This document shows positions 25,775-33,704 of a stretch of 64,000 nt of DNA, piece by piece (the first letter of the stretch is position 1; each line of letters begins with the position of its first letter). The stretch is from the NCBI GenBank assembly GCA_023392125.1, contig JAEVZS010000009.1:137279-201278 (forward strand), written 5' to 3'. The position numbers and the translations under genes were made by a program. The notes beneath the pieces were generated by a model, which was given only the letters and a program-made list of their open reading frames with translations, had not been told where the DNA came from and ran no database searches. This DNA is from Bacteroidota bacterium. GTDB lineage: Bacteria; Bacteroidota; Bacteroidia; Cytophagales; Cytophagaceae.

Positions 25775-26647
25775 ATGCGATTTTTAAAGTTTTTATCGGC
25801 AGGGCTTTTTGTTTTTACCAGTTTTGCAGCCTTGGTGTATCTGTTGTGGGTTATTGATGAAAAAAATGAGGACATTGTTGCCAAAAATGAACGTATCCGC
25901 AGAGATAGCCTTAATCTCATTGCAAAAGACAATGAGATCGAAAAGTTAAGCCTTGCTGTAAACAGCCTGAAGGGAGCTTATGAAAATATTCAGAAGGCTT
26001 TTCATTCATTAAGTGACCGCTTTTCTGCCATGGAACAAAACAATGATTCCCTGAAGACAAGAATCGAGCACCTTACTGTTTCCGTAAATCGTCTCAACAA
26101 AGAGAAAAAGCAGCTCAAGGATGAAGTTGTGAAGGAAAAAACCATGCGTGAAAACTTCAATTCTCCGGATATAGCTGCGCTTGCAGCTGATTTAAGCAAG
26201 AGAAACGTATCCGTATCAACACACTACAGAACTCTTACCGAACAGGAGAAAGAAGAGAACAAGATGGCGTTGCTTGTTGCAGATAACTTTTATATCTGGT
26301 CTCCGGACGGAGCGGATGTAAGTGTAATTAATTCGAATTCCAAAAAACTGAATTTCAGCTTCGAAATTCAGGAAAATTTCTTTGCCCAAAAAGGTAAACG
26401 AGACCTGTATATCCAGATTATAAAACCCGATGGAACCATTTTTAATAATTCAAAGGAGGGTGGCTTTTTTATTCTGGGTGGAAAGCATCAGCCTTTTACA
26501 ACCAAAATTCCTCTGGCCTTCAATCAGGTAAAAGAGAAAGTATCCTTCTCATTCACCACAGAAAAATCGTTTAAGTCCGGGACATACACCTTGTCTGTTT
26601 TTGAATCCGGCAATGAAATCGGCAAAACAACATTTGTCATGATGTAA
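25775..26647 (+). CDS. membrane-anchored coiled-coil protein of unknown function
   Basis: 290 residues. One hydrophobic segment at about 5-27 anchors the protein, then a long charged coiled coil (about 30-135) with repeated E-x-L-x-x-x-x-x-x-L spacing, then a beta-rich globular C-terminal domain (about 165-290, SPDGADVSVINSNSKKL to the end). The likely topology is a short cytoplasmic end with coiled coil and globular domain in the periplasm. I do not recognise the globular domain. It is single, between the deaD terminator region and the DUF2911 gene. Confidence 0.75.
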   Translation: MRFLKFLSAGLFVFTSFAALVYLLWVIDEKNEDIVAKNERIRRDSLNLIAKDNEIEKLSLAVNSLKGAYENIQKAFHSLSDRFSAMEQNNDSLKTRIEHLTVSVNRLNKEKKQLKDEVVKEKTMRENFNSPDIAALAADLSKRNVSVSTHYRTLTEQEKEENKMALLVADNFYIWSPDGADVSVINSNSKKLNFSFEIQENFFAQKGKRDLYIQIIKPDGTIFNNSKEGGFFILGGKHQPFTTKIPLAFNQVKEKVSFSFTTEKSFKSGTYTLSVFESGNEIGKTTFVMM

Positions 26648-26739
26648 ATTAGTTGATATCAGATATAACCGGAAGTATCCACATAGTATATCTGTAAATT
26701 TTTATCGCTCTGTCCGGTCTGTTTTGTCGCAAAAGGTTG

Positions 26740-26747
26740 TAGGTTTG
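26740..26747 (+). promoter_or_regulatory. Bacteroidota -7 element before the DUF2911 gene
   Basis: TAGGTTTG matches TAnnTTTG and lies about 59 bases before the ATG at 26806. No TTG lies at the usual -33 spacing. Confidence 0.45.
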
Positions 26748-26805
26748 ATTGTATTTTCCTTAATTCGGTCCAGCTATTAATTATTTTTCAAACAAAATTT
26801 TATTT

Positions 26806-27642
26806 ATGAAAACAGCACGTTTTTTTTCAGTTCTGGCAGTACTGGTATTTTCCGGTTTTCTGCTAAAAGCACAGGATATTCCCAAACCAAGTCCATTAGT
26901 TATATTATCGCAGACTGTAGGTCTTACTGAAATAAAAATTGAATACAGCAGTCCTGCTGTGTCCGGAAGAAAGATATGGGATGGTCTTGTTCCATATGGA
27001 GAACTTTGGAGAACAGGAGCTAATATGGCAACAAAGATTACTTTTAGTAAAGACGTCACTATCAGCAATCAGCGGATTTCAGCAGGGACTTATTCACTTT
27101 TCACTATTCCCGGTAAAACAGAATGGACTGTGATACTGAATAAAGATGCAGAGCTATCAGGCACTTCAGGATATAAAGAAGCAAATGATGCACTTCGTTT
27201 CAAAGTAAAGCCACAGGAAGGACAGATGCGTGAACGTTTATTATTTTTGATTGCGGACTTTACCATGGACGAGGCAGTCATTGCTCTTGAATGGGAAAAG
27301 ATACGGATTCCCTTTACTGTAAAGCTAGATACAGAGAAACAGGCAATGGAAAGTATTCAAAAGACCCTGGCCCAGGAATGGAGACCTTTTGCAAACTCTG
27401 CCCGCTATATCCTGGAATACGGTTCTGATCTGGACCTGGCACTGTCTTATATTAATACTTCTATTTCTATCAGCGACGAATGGTTTAATAATTGGATAAA
27501 AGCTCAGATACTTGCGAAAAAGGGGGATAAAAAAGAAGCGCTGAAGCTTGCTCAGAGAGCAAAAGAACTGGGAGATAAAAGCCCCGGCTTCTTTTACAAA
27601 TCTCAGGTCGAAAAAGCACTGGAAGACTGGAAGAAAAAATGA
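26806..27642 (+). CDS. DUF2911 family secreted protein
   Basis: 278 residues. A signal peptide ends in LKAQ. The DUF2911 core (about 25-170) shows IEYSSPAVSGRKIWDGLVPYG and ELWRTGANMATKITFSKDV, followed by AGTYSLFTIPG. The last 100 residues are helical and TPR-like (QAMESIQKTL, then KKEALKLAQRAKELGDK). Family members are exported in Bacteroidota and have no assigned biochemical function. The gene stands alone between its own -7 element and a strong terminator. Confidence 0.88.
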   Translation: MKTARFFSVLAVLVFSGFLLKAQDIPKPSPLVILSQTVGLTEIKIEYSSPAVSGRKIWDGLVPYGELWRTGANMATKITFSKDVTISNQRISAGTYSLFTIPGKTEWTVILNKDAELSGTSGYKEANDALRFKVKPQEGQMRERLLFLIADFTMDEAVIALEWEKIRIPFTVKLDTEKQAMESIQKTLAQEWRPFANSARYILEYGSDLDLALSYINTSISISDEWFNNWIKAQILAKKGDKKEALKLAQRAKELGDKSPGFFYKSQVEKALEDWKKK

Positions 27643-27665
27643 TCTGTCCTCCTTAATAGAATAAT

Positions 27666-27696
27666 AAAAAACGGAAGTCTGCAACTTCCGTTTTTT
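27666..27696 (+). terminator. rho-independent terminator after the DUF2911 gene
   Basis: Perfect stem with ACGGAAGT (27671-27678) and ACTTCCGT (27684-27691) extended by A/T pairs, loop CTGCA, ending in a T-run. Confidence 0.9.
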
Positions 27697-28001
27697 ATTT
27701 ACGTATAATCACCATTCACATTATTACCCGGGAGTCATAAGCCTTTCTGATATCTATATATTCTGATAAAATATTACTTTTTTTCCTCTTGGTGCTATTT
27801 AGCTTCATTATAGTATATATACTTTTCTTATTTCCCCTCTGATTGATATCTTTTGTGACCGGATTTATCGATCAAACTTATTGATTATTATATATTATTG
27901 TCCTTTCGTCCGGAAAACCATTAATTTCTTCTAATATTTTTGGAAATCTTATAGCCTTTGTAGTATTTTCGAACCGAAACAAACTTTTAGCTAACAAAAG
28001 A
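27697..28001 (+). other. AT-rich intergenic region before the lipoprotein/OMP pair
   Basis: Longest gene-free stretch in the window. No tRNA, repeat or plausible small gene was seen. It holds near matches to the -7 element with a three-base spacer (TATCTTTTG around 27848 and TAGCCTTTG at 27952-27960); the latter would leave a leader of about 35 bases before 28002. Confidence 0.5.
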
Positions 28002-28466
28002 ATGAAAAGAGTAACAAAAAAAGTCGCAGCAGTAATTTTTGCGCTTGGAATGACAGCTTCATTAAGCAGCTGCATCAAGGATGTTGACAACAGTGTAAGT
28101 CCTCAGACAGGTACTGCTACTATCAAAGGGAGAATACAAGCAGAGCTTAATACTGCAAACGCAGATCTTGAGCCGTTGGCTAATCAGACCGTTTATGTGT
28201 TTGTTGATTCCAAAGCCTATGCTCAGACTCCCGGAACTGCAACCTATCCTAAAAAACGTTTCCAGACTACAACCAATGCAGAAGGTGATTATTCTGTTGA
28301 TATAGCAGTGCCATTAAACGGAGTGGCTGTTGAAGTAACCGTACCCGGATTTATCCATAATGTACAAACTCCCGGAGGATTACAAAGAACTACCTTCAAT
28401 GAAAGAACCCAGGGAGCCGGTCAGGCAAAAGATGGTTCTGTTCTGATCCTTGATATTAATATGTAA
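28002..28466 (+). CDS. small lipoprotein with carboxypeptidase-regulatory-like fold
   Basis: 154 residues. The signal peptide has the lipobox SLSSC, then IKDVDNSV. The mature part begins TATIKGRIQAEL and includes an A-E-G-D-Y segment (TNAEGDYSVDIAVP), the usual pattern of a beta-sandwich carboxypeptidase-regulatory-like domain. No enzyme motif. It is likely at the outer membrane. The outer-membrane barrel gene starts 23 bases after its stop, so the two probably work together. Confidence 0.75.
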   Translation: MKRVTKKVAAVIFALGMTASLSSCIKDVDNSVSPQTGTATIKGRIQAELNTANADLEPLANQTVYVFVDSKAYAQTPGTATYPKKRFQTTTNAEGDYSVDIAVPLNGVAVEVTVPGFIHNVQTPGGLQRTTFNERTQGAGQAKDGSVLILDINM

Positions 28467-28489
28467 TACTTCCTTATCTTTATTGACTA

Positions 28490-29422
28490 ATGAGAAAAAA
28501 AATAATTATAGCTGCCGCATTGTGTCTGTTGGGTTACAGCAGTACCTATGCTCAGGAAAGTTACGGGGAAGTAAGTAGTAGCTCTGAAAGCCGTGTACAG
28601 TCTTTTAAATCCAGAAATGGTTTTGAAGTGCTTCCTCAGGCCGGAGATATCGGTCTTGGTATAAGCGCCACAGCTTCTCTGAACTTTTTAGGTAATGTAA
28701 TTGGTGGCGGCCCTTCAGCTGCTGGTGCTTTTGCTTTTCCGAATGCTCCATATACTGTAAACAATCCATCAGGAGCTGGTTTAGCTAATCAGCTGTTTCT
28801 TAAAAAGTTTATCACAGCCGAAACAGCTTACAGGCTAAGAATACAGGCATCATGGTACTCCAATACCAATGCCTATTCTGTGCTCAAAGATGAACTAACT
28901 CCAGACGCTTCTAATCCTCAGTATGTTAACGATTACAGAACAAACAGAGGTATGGGATTGTTAATTGGTGCTGGCCTTGAAAAGCGAAGAGGAGCTGGCC
29001 GGGTACAGGGAGTGTATGGTGCTGAAGCTTATGTAGGAGTATTCAACTCTTCGATTAAAAATCAGTATGGAAATCCATTCTCTGCCAATTTCCCTGAGCC
29101 AACTATCAACAATATAAATACTTACAACAACGGAGCAAGAGTAACCAAGGAAAATAATGGAACTGGCTTTGGACTAGGTGTCAGACCATTTATAGGCGTT
29201 GAGTACTTCTTTGCACCTAAAATGTCGTTGGGTGGCGAGTTTGGTTACAACCTGGGAGCTGCTTTTGGTGGCAACAGACATATCGTATCAGAAAGATGGG
29301 ATGCAACTTCTGAAAGCGTAGTTGAAGTAAAAACAAGAGATAATGCTACTCATGGCTTCGTTAACTACGGTCTGGGTGTAAACAACCTGACAGGTTCTCT
29401 TAACCTTTTATTCTACTTCTAA
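28490..29422 (+). CDS. outer membrane beta-barrel protein of unknown function
   Basis: 310 residues. Signal peptide ending TYAQ; the rest alternates hydrophobic and polar residues in strands with Gly/Asn-rich turns, ending LNLLFYF with the C-terminal aromatic typical of outer membrane barrels. Strand content suggests 8-12 strands. No transporter or enzyme signature was seen. It is co-transcribed with the upstream lipoprotein gene and ends at a strong terminator. Confidence 0.78.
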   Translation: MRKKIIIAAALCLLGYSSTYAQESYGEVSSSSESRVQSFKSRNGFEVLPQAGDIGLGISATASLNFLGNVIGGGPSAAGAFAFPNAPYTVNNPSGAGLANQLFLKKFITAETAYRLRIQASWYSNTNAYSVLKDELTPDASNPQYVNDYRTNRGMGLLIGAGLEKRRGAGRVQGVYGAEAYVGVFNSSIKNQYGNPFSANFPEPTINNINTYNNGARVTKENNGTGFGLGVRPFIGVEYFFAPKMSLGGEFGYNLGAAFGGNRHIVSERWDATSESVVEVKTRDNATHGFVNYGLGVNNLTGSLNLLFYF

Positions 29423-29447
29423 GAAAAGAGAGTACATGTTATAATAC

Positions 29448-29478
29448 AAAAAAGAGAGGTTTAAAGCCTCTCTTTTTT
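29448..29478. terminator. bidirectional terminator
   Basis: GAGAGG (29454-29459) and CCTCTC (29467-29472) with A6/T6 extension and loop TTTAAAG. It lies between the barrel gene and the convergent helicase-like gene. Confidence 0.88.
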
Positions 29479-29494
29479 TGTGTTATCCGTTTTT

Positions 29495-30817
29495 TTAAAA
29501 CTTTTTCTTCCGGTGTTTTTTCCCGAACATTTTCAGCTTGTCCTTGTAGCTGTAATTATATTCTTTGGCATTCTTCGCCTTTTTATCATGATAAGCTTTT
29601 CCTGCGTTTTCCTCTACCTGCTGACTTTTCTTTGACGCTATTTCATCATCTTCCTCTTCTTCTTTGGAATACGGATCACCTTCAATAATAAGTCCGAATG
29701 GTAACTCTTCTTCTCCAAATTTATGCCCTGTTACCACTTCCAGTTTACTTATAGCAGAGAGTTCCAGATCTGTTGCAAACAGGAGAGATACCCGGCTGAT
29801 CGGATCATTTTCATCGAGGCTTATACGACTGATAAAATCCTCATGCTCCAACGGAATATCGAAATGAAGGAGAAATGGAATGAGTGAGAGTGATTCTGCC
29901 TTTAACTTCTCTCCGCTGGCAATCAAAACCCGCCAATGCTCGTTGTGCATAAAATGCTCCGGTGAATCTGTAGACTGGTAATAGGAATCCTTTTTGTTGA
30001 AAACGGCTACCTGTCCGGTAATACGACGATTAAGACTTTTATAGAGCTTTTCGGCTGTCTGCTCAGAATTGCAGACAACCAGCACTTTGTCAAACACATC
30101 GTAATCCTGCATCAGAAGGTTAAGCAGATTTAGCTTCGTTTTGTAATTAGGCACTTTATACAGCATCTGTTCAATAATCGGCAACTGCTTGTCCGGAATA
30201 TGTTCGAATTCCATTTGCTCAGAAACAGCCATAAACTGTCCGAGCATATTTTCCAGCTTCTGGTGATATACTCCTGAAAAAATCACCTGCTGACACCTGT
30301 TCATGCTGTCTGCAAGCTGGAGCACAGGCGTCTGAAATCCTTGCTTTATCAGCAAATCTGCGTCATCCAGAATAAATAATTGCAATTTATTAATATTAAG
30401 CCCCGACTTATAATAGACCGCCTGAACTCTGTCCGGTGTTCCGATTACCACATCAGTGCCTTCTGCCAGCTGATCTTTCTGGCCCTCAATACCTGCTCCC
30501 GGAACAAGTACCGTGCAGCGTATTCTGCTTTTTTTACCTACTACATCAAATCGTTCGGCCAGCTGTAGCGCGCTCAGTTTGTCCGGTACCAGAATCAATG
30601 CTCTGGGAGGTTCATCCTGTGGATATTTCAGACGATGCAGAACACTAAGAATAAGAGTAGTTGACTTACCCGATCCCTCGGGGCCGGTGACTATAAGATT
30701 CTGCCCGCCATTGATTCTCTTTATCGCTTTCTGCTGGGCTTCATACGGTTCATTTATGCCGGCCTCCGCCAGAGAGGTTATTAATTGCTTATTAAACTTC
30801 AGGTTTTCAAAAGACAT
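29495..30817 (-). CDS. DEAD-box helicase-like protein with degenerate motifs
   Basis: 440 residues from ATG 30817 (MSFENLKFNKQL), which looks like a DEAD-box start; a longer frame to 30886 is not favoured. The two RecA-like domains are recognisable: a Q-motif-like EAQQKAI, Walker A GPEGSGKST, TPDR, and DDAD in place of DEAD. Motif III reads SGV instead of SAT. In the second domain the HRxGRxxR arginine finger is missing (EDFISRISLDENDP occupies that place). The C-terminus is acidic then very basic (KKHRKKKF). It may bind RNA without efficient ATP hydrolysis. A -7 element at 30848-30855 supports this start. Confidence 0.8.
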   Translation of the reverse strand: MSFENLKFNKQLITSLAEAGINEPYEAQQKAIKRINGGQNLIVTGPEGSGKSTTLILSVLHRLKYPQDEPPRALILVPDKLSALQLAERFDVVGKKSRIRCTVLVPGAGIEGQKDQLAEGTDVVIGTPDRVQAVYYKSGLNINKLQLFILDDADLLIKQGFQTPVLQLADSMNRCQQVIFSGVYHQKLENMLGQFMAVSEQMEFEHIPDKQLPIIEQMLYKVPNYKTKLNLLNLLMQDYDVFDKVLVVCNSEQTAEKLYKSLNRRITGQVAVFNKKDSYYQSTDSPEHFMHNEHWRVLIASGEKLKAESLSLIPFLLHFDIPLEHEDFISRISLDENDPISRVSLLFATDLELSAISKLEVVTGHKFGEEELPFGLIIEGDPYSKEEEEDDEIASKKSQQVEENAGKAYHDKKAKNAKEYNYSYKDKLKMFGKKHRKKKF

Positions 30818-30847
30818 AGAAAAGACTTCTAACGTGATCAATGTCTG

Positions 30848-30855
30848 CAAAAGTA
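30848..30855 (-). promoter_or_regulatory. Bacteroidota -7 element before the degenerate helicase
   Basis: On the minus strand TACTTTTG matches TAnnTTTG, giving a leader of about 25 bases to the ATG at 30817. Confidence 0.45.
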
Positions 30856-30918
30856 GGAAGAAACTTCCGGTGTAACGAACATGCAAACATAATTATAACA
30901 TCATTTTGCGATCAGGCT

Positions 30919-31404
30919 TCAGAAAAGATCTTTAAGGGCAACCTGCTCTTTTATTTCAAAAGGAACCTTTTTGCTGAATATGAGCCAGCTGCCTTTGACA
31001 AAACCGTTAGCGCTCAACGTTACAGAATTGCCAAACAGCATTGCCAGACCATCTTTGACAAGATTAAGCCGGTTTTCGGCTTCTACTACGACCAGTACTG
31101 GTAGTTTCTCACTTGAGTTTCGGGGAATGGTTACTTTTTCAAGGAAACGAAACGAGCCGATATATTCGTCATTTTTATACAGCTTTCCTTTTTTGATTGA
31201 TGCTTTAATGGTTCTGCGGGAAGTGTTTTCAATATCAGCAGTAAAAGCAATGGTAATCTTACGGTTTTTGATTTGCTTTATCTGAAAATCACTGATATTT
31301 TTCAGCTGAATACTTTGTCCGTTTGCTTCCTGCCCGATGGTAAACAATATAATGCCAGTTATAACGAATAGCAGGAATCCGTATTTTTTTATCATTTTTT
31401 TCAT
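30919..31404 (-). CDS. secreted LEA-type-2-like beta-sandwich protein
   Basis: 161 residues. N-terminal signal peptide or anchor (MKKMIKKYG to about 29, ending NGQS). The mature part resembles the LEA-2/WHy type beta-sandwich: KNRKITIAFTADIENTSRR, then KKGKLYKNDEYIG, and paired hydrophobic strands. The fold assignment is by pattern and is moderate. It follows cvfB by 66 bases on the same strand. Function unknown. Confidence 0.65.
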   Translation of the reverse strand: MKKMIKKYGFLLFVITGIILFTIGQEANGQSIQLKNISDFQIKQIKNRKITIAFTADIENTSRRTIKASIKKGKLYKNDEYIGSFRFLEKVTIPRNSSEKLPVLVVVEAENRLNLVKDGLAMLFGNSVTLSANGFVKGSWLIFSKKVPFEIKEQVALKDLF

Positions 31405-31470
31405 AGTAAAGGATTCAGTATGTCTAAACGCTCCCGAGTTTCAAAACGTACCAATATTGCCTGATCCGGA

Positions 31471-32304
31471 TTATATCAAACGGATACCATCAGCCTCAAG
31501 AAGTATTTTTCTTTCTCTATACAAAGCTCCGACTGCTTTTTTAAATGCTTTCTTGCTCATTTGCAGTCTGTCTCTGATCTCATCCGGATGGCTCTGGTCA
31601 TTTAAATGCAGGTAACCTTCATTTTGCACAAGATAGTCCATAAGTCGCTGAGCATCTGCGTCGATCTGAGTGTACCCGGGAATCTGCAAGCTGACATCAA
31701 TTTTCTTATCCTCGCGGATCATTTTGATATATCCGGTTGTCCGCTCGCCCGGTTGCAGATTCCGGTATATTTCGTTGTGATACAAAAGCCCTTTAAAACG
31801 GTTGTTGATAATTACGTTTACCCCGATTTCTGACGAGTCTCCGATAAGAAGCTCAACCTGCTGCCCTTTTTCAAGCCCGTTGCTGTCTCTTTCGAGAAAA
31901 TGTTCGATTTGGCATGAAGCCACGAGGCGTTCGCTTTCTTCATCCAGAAACAGGTATACAAGATAATAGCTGCCTTTAGTCATTTTTCTGTTCTGCTCAC
32001 TAAACGGCACCATCAGATCCTTTTCAAGGCCCCAGTCGAGAAAAACGCCATACTTATTTACATCCACAACTTTCAGGCACGCAAACTCGTTGACCTGCAG
32101 TCTGGGAGTGAGGGTGGTCGCAATTGGCAAATCCTCCGAATCTTTATATATAAAAACATCAATTTCCTCACCCGGGCTTAGATTTTCTGGTACATACTTA
32201 TTGGGAAGAAGCACGGCAGACCTGTCATCCTCGTGACCAAGATACAGGCCATGAGGGCTTGTTCTCAAAACTTTAAGCCTGTTTATTTTTCCGATATCAA
32301 ACAT
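31471..32304 (-). CDS. cvfB: CvfB-like S1 RNA-binding protein
   Basis: 277 residues. Three S1-like OB folds in tandem (about 5-60, 70-135 and 145-210; motifs GLYLGHED, YGVFLDWGLEKDLMVPF, GLLYHNEIYRNLQPG) and a C-terminal winged helix (LMDYLVQNEGYLHLNDQSHP, then SKKAFKKAVGALYRERKI), the full CvfB/YitL layout. Staphylococcal CvfB binds RNA and affects virulence gene expression; a general RNA-binding role is likely here. A -7 element directly before the start codon suggests a very short or absent leader. Confidence 0.9.
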   Translation of the reverse strand: MFDIGKINRLKVLRTSPHGLYLGHEDDRSAVLLPNKYVPENLSPGEEIDVFIYKDSEDLPIATTLTPRLQVNEFACLKVVDVNKYGVFLDWGLEKDLMVPFSEQNRKMTKGSYYLVYLFLDEESERLVASCQIEHFLERDSNGLEKGQQVELLIGDSSEIGVNVIINNRFKGLLYHNEIYRNLQPGERTTGYIKMIREDKKIDVSLQIPGYTQIDADAQRLMDYLVQNEGYLHLNDQSHPDEIRDRLQMSKKAFKKAVGALYRERKILLEADGIRLI

Positions 32305-32309
32305 AATGG

Positions 32310-32317
32310 CAAAGGTA
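32310..32317 (-). promoter_or_regulatory. Bacteroidota -7 element abutting cvfB
   Basis: TACCTTTG on the minus strand ends six bases before the ATG at 32304, so transcription would begin at or next to the start codon. A chance match cannot be ruled out; no -33 TTG is clear. Confidence 0.4.
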
Positions 32318-32445
32318 CTTATTTAACAGATATAAATGCAGAATTAAGGGGAATTCCGGCAGGTTCTGTTGTAATCCGGCATCCTGTTATCAACCATAGA
32401 CAGGACAGATTACGTATAGACTTGTATCACCAAACCATAGTGCTT

Positions 32446-32835
32446 ATGCTTCAGGTTGCATGTGCGGTTATAATGAAAGAAAACAAGATTCTTTGTGCGC
32501 AAAGAAGTGAGCTGATGCGCCATCCGTTGAAATGGGAGTTTCCGGGCGGGAAAGTGGAAAAAAACGAGCGCCTGGATATGTGTATTGTAAGAGAGGTAAA
32601 AGAAGAGCTGAATCTGGACATTTCGGTTCATAAGCTGCTTACAAAAACTTTCCATGACTATGGAAATGGCAACTCCGTCTGTATTCACCCATTCGTATGT
32701 TATATCATTTCCGGCAATATGTCTCTTCTTGAGCATAAAGCCGTACGCTGGCTCCGATCCGATGAATTATATGTACTGGACTGGGTGCAGGGAGATTTGC
32801 CGGTAGTTGCTGAAGTAGTCAGCTTCTATCAATAG
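32446..32835 (+). CDS. Nudix hydrolase, MutT-like (copy 1)
   Basis: 129 residues from ATG 32446; longer in-frame starts overlap cvfB and do not look coding. The Nudix box is complete: GGKVEKNERLDMCIVREVKEEL, split here only by naming, with G-x5-E-x7-REV-x-EEL spacing, preceded by MRHPLKWEFPGG as in MutT / 8-oxo-dGTP or CTP pyrophosphohydrolases. The likely role is nucleotide-pool sanitation in the cytoplasm. A close paralogue begins 51 bases after its stop. Confidence 0.87.
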   Translation: MLQVACAVIMKENKILCAQRSELMRHPLKWEFPGGKVEKNERLDMCIVREVKEELNLDISVHKLLTKTFHDYGNGNSVCIHPFVCYIISGNMSLLEHKAVRWLRSDELYVLDWVQGDLPVVAEVVSFYQ

Positions 32836-33000
32836 TTGTTTTTTTGACAGATTGTACTAGATTCGCAGAAAGAACAGACAGATACTATGATAGAAGCAGC
32901 ATGCGCAGTAATCGTCAGAGAGGACAGGATTTTTTGTGCACAGCGCAGTGAAAAAATGCGCCATCCGTTGAAATGGGAATTTCCGGGCGGAAAAGTAGAA
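32515..33000 (+). repeat. near-identical DNA core shared by the tandem Nudix genes
   Basis: Bases 32515-32559 and 32956-33000 share a 23-base identical run and then differ at only three positions, all third codon positions. The flanking coding sequence is much more diverged. Confidence 0.8.
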
Positions 33001-33297
33001 AAGCATGAAAGTCCCCGGGCCTGTATTGTGCGGGAAATAATGGAAGAGCTGCGGGTACCCATTAAAGTGCAGAAATCGCTGACACCAACTGTCTTTGACT
33101 ATGGCAATGATTACCAGGTACGTCTGTATCCTTTTGTATGCAGACTTGTTTCCGGCGAACCCGTTCTTACAGAGCATAAGCAATATCGCTGGCTCAGGCC
33201 AGATCAGCTGTCTGATCTTGTATGGCTTGAAGGAGATATACCTGTGGTACAAGCCCTGTTATCTGCCAGTGCTACCGGTCTTATACTGTCTGAATAG
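32887..33297 (+). CDS. Nudix hydrolase, MutT-like (copy 2)
   Basis: 136 residues, complete Nudix box (GGKVEKHES then CIVREIMEEL). Identical to copy 1 over MRHPLKWEFPGGKVEK but clearly diverged elsewhere, e.g. at the substrate-side loop (SLTPTVFDYGNDYQ versus LLTKTFHDYGNGNS). The different loops suggest the two copies may handle different nucleotides. The DUF2721 gene starts three bases after its stop. Confidence 0.87.
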   Translation: MIEAACAVIVREDRIFCAQRSEKMRHPLKWEFPGGKVEKHESPRACIVREIMEELRVPIKVQKSLTPTVFDYGNDYQVRLYPFVCRLVSGEPVLTEHKQYRWLRPDQLSDLVWLEGDIPVVQALLSASATGLILSE

Positions 33298-33300
33298 GCC

Positions 33301-33702
33301 ATGGAAAAACTTCATCTGACAACTCCGGCACTGCTGTTTCCGACAATTTCGCTTTTACTGCTTGCATACACCAATCGCTATATAGCTATCAGCAATCGAA
33401 TCCGGCTGCTGCATTCCACTTATAAAGATGAAAAAAGCTCATTGATACTCCGGCAGATCATCATTTTGAAAAAAAGAATTTTTCTGATAAGAAATATGCA
33501 GCAATTCGGAATAGGAGGGATGTTTAGTTCTGCTTTGTCAATGTTTCTGCTATACGCTTCACAAATTATATGGGCCCAGCTGTTTTTCGGAGCAAGTCTT
33601 ATTACCATCCTTGTTTCACTGGCTCTCTGCAGCTATGAAATTTATCTTTCCAACAAAGCTCTCATGGTGCAGCTGAGTGATATTGAAAAAGAATTGCTGT
33701 AA
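33301..33702 (+). CDS. DUF2721 family membrane protein
   Basis: 133 residues. The start LTTPALLFPTISLLLLAYTNRYIAI, broken here only by description, is the DUF2721 pattern; three hydrophobic segments lie at about 8-24, 72-90 and 93-112, with a basic cytoplasmic loop between the first two. It sits in the inner membrane and its function is unknown. Immediately downstream of the second Nudix gene, and its stop is two bases from the convergent OmpA gene's stop. Confidence 0.8.
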   Translation: MEKLHLTTPALLFPTISLLLLAYTNRYIAISNRIRLLHSTYKDEKSSLILRQIIILKKRIFLIRNMQQFGIGGMFSSALSMFLLYASQIIWAQLFFGASLITILVSLALCSYEIYLSNKALMVQLSDIEKELL

Positions 33703-33704
33703 TA

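Noticed and set aside
27878..28090. Small minus-strand frame with a hydrophobic segment
   Set aside because: Overlaps the start and signal peptide of the lipoprotein gene at 28002 on the opposite strand; not supported.
29495..30817. Calling the eroded helicase a pseudogene
   Set aside because: The frame is intact over 440 residues with promoter and terminator; loss of motifs fits a changed function as well.
30841..31104. Plus-strand frame of 87 residues opposite the LEA-2-like gene
   Set aside because: Shadow of the exported beta-sandwich gene; no start context.
32233..32445. Long N-terminal extension of the first Nudix protein
   Set aside because: It reads through the antisense start of cvfB; the ATG at 32446 gives the normal MutT length and matches copy 2.
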